Positions 14,635-15,206 of a DNA stretch of 15,206 nucleotides are shown piece after piece. Where the stretch lies: assembly GCA_047972135.1 (NCBI GenBank), contig JBKEAJ010000073.1:1-15206 (forward strand), read 5' to 3'. The notes beneath the pieces are model-generated. The model saw nothing but the letters and a program-made list of their open reading frames with translations. It did not search any database and was not told where the DNA came from. The stretch comes from JBKEAJ01 sp047972135 (lineage in GTDB: Bacteria > Bacteroidota > Bacteroidia > Bacteroidales > Prolixibacteraceae). How positions within the stretch are numbered: position 1 is the stretch's first letter; the number at the start of each line of letters is the position of its first letter. The position numbers and the translations under genes were made by a program.

Positions 14635-14642
14635 CAAATATA
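14635..14642 (-). promoter_or_regulatory. Candidate -7 box for the DPP5-like gene
   Basis: The minus strand reads TATATTTG (TAnnTTTG), 80 nt before the start codon. The expected -33 position holds only a T-run (14660-14665 on the minus strand), so the match is partial. It implies a leader of roughly 75 nt. Confidence 0.42.
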
Positions 14643-14918
14643 ACAATGTTTCTGTTATTAAAAAAGCATACTTTGATAATTTACTTTCTTTTTCAACAAA
14701 AATCGTGCAAAATCATTAGTATAACATGATTGAGACTATTATTAACAATTTAATGTGATTAATTTATGTATAAATACGATACTATGTTTATTTATATTTA
14801 GTATTTAGACTATGTGGAGTAACTATTCAGCCAAAAGAGTTGTCCTTAAGAACTGTGCATACCATTTGTTTTTCAGGCATCAACGACACACCTTCAGCGA
14901 CGCACGACAATTCTATCT

Positions 14919-15002
14919 ATCCCCTACGGGGAATGTTTATATTTTTTGCCTACATCTTTTCTATTAAGCTCTAAGTCCCTACGGACTATTTGACAGCTCT
15001 AA
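14919..15002. repeat. Pair of small hairpins sharing a CCCTACGG core
   Basis: TCCCC-TAC-GGGGA (14920-14932) and AGTCC-CTAC-GGACT (14974-14987) are 42 nt apart; both contain CCCTACGG although their stems differ. The second is flanked by AGCTCTAA direct repeats (14967-14974 and 14995-15002). This looks like another dispersed intergenic repeat family adjacent to the composite one. Role unknown. Confidence 0.45.
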
Positions 15003-15013
15003 ACCTCAAACAG

Positions 15014-15206
15014 CCACCACCTCCCCCCCCTTCGGGTACTCCTCCTTCGCAGGAGGAGAGTTTTAAATCCCATCCTTTTCAAGGAGGGGTGCCGCAGGCG
15101 GGGTGGTTATTTTTCTGTATAATCATCCATCATTGCGAGCGCAGCGTGGCAATCTGCTCTTTGTTGTAGGAGATTGCTTCGTCGCCAGCTCCTCGCAATG
15201 ACGTTC
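15014..15206 (-). repeat. Composite hairpin repeat, right copy (inverted partner at 9007-9170)
   Basis: 15043-15206 is the inverted, near-identical copy of 9007-9170, running to the last base of the window. Unlike the left copy, module B is complete here: it continues to about 15014 with an 8-bp hairpin CTCCTCCT-TCGC-AGGAGGAG (15039-15058) and has complementary ends CCACC (15014-15018) and GGTGG (15102-15106), as expected for a small palindromic mobile-type element. Module A has outer arms at 15130-15139 and 15192-15201. The spacer between modules has the same length in both copies. Its far end lies beyond the window. Confidence 0.92.

Larger units (their letters stand above)
14555..15042. 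other. Gene-free region upstream of the DPP5-like gene
   Basis: No convincing gene in 488 nt. 14555-14830 is very AT-rich and holds a promoter-like box for the peptidase and a weak ATACTA/TAGTAT inverted repeat (14779-14784, 14799-14804). 14830-14915 shows nothing I recognise. 14919-15002 contains two short hairpins with a shared core, listed separately. 15014-15042 is the part of repeat module B that is missing from the left copy. Confidence 0.6.

Noticed and set aside
14493..14729. Open frame of 78 codons on + upstream of the DPP5-like gene
   Set aside because: It overlaps the peptidase start and its promoter region; the translation is hydrophobic, driven by AT-rich DNA, with no family resemblance.
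9171..15042. Composite transposon bounded by the inverted repeats
   Set aside because: No transposase or integrase is encoded between the copies, the genes are housekeeping types, and the repeats look like small intergenic elements and not insertion sequence ends.

Overview
The window looks like a chromosomal fragment of a Bacteroidota (most likely Bacteroidales) genome. The support is: protein families largely confined to that phylum (DUF6913-like, DUF4290-like, and a DPP5-type S9 peptidase); AT-rich coding DNA; no Shine-Dalgarno motifs in front of starts; and several upstream boxes matching the Bacteroidetes TAnnTTTG -7 element. The window starts inside ligA and stops inside a dispersed repeat, so it may be a whole contig that broke at that repeat.

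Left part (1-8910), all genes on +. The 3' third of ligA (DNA ligase), a DUF6913-like protein, dapA (lysine/diaminopimelate branch) and nspC (carboxynorspermidine/carboxyspermidine decarboxylase, polyamine branch) are tightly spaced and look like one transcript. After a 112-nt gap with a promoter-like box comes a ClpC-type AAA+ unfoldase. Next is a tRNA-Lys(UUU) followed 17 nt later by the type B L31 gene and a good rho-independent terminator. The Lon protease gene follows. ClpC and Lon make this a protein quality-control stretch with a small translation unit between them.

Right part (9226-14554), all genes on -. In transcription order: a DPP5-like S9 peptidase, ribH (lumazine synthase), a multi-spanning DUF5009/HGSNAT-type acyltransferase interrupted by one in-frame TAG, a DUF4290 protein with a Q/N/K-rich tail, and a secreted TlpA-like thioredoxin. 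Three of the five are predicted to act at or outside the inner membrane.

This minus-strand block is bracketed by two inverted copies of a composite repeat (9007-9170 and 15043-15206) that differ at one of 164 positions. Each copy joins a long imperfect hairpin (TCATTGCGAG arms) to a GC-rich hairpin module. The block therefore has the geometry of a segment that could have been, or could still be, inverted by recombination between the repeats. Gene direction switches where the left copy lies. I see no transposase, recombinase, CRISPR array or phage gene. The most notable observations are this inverted-repeat bracket and the single amber codon in the acyltransferase; everything else is ordinary housekeeping content.
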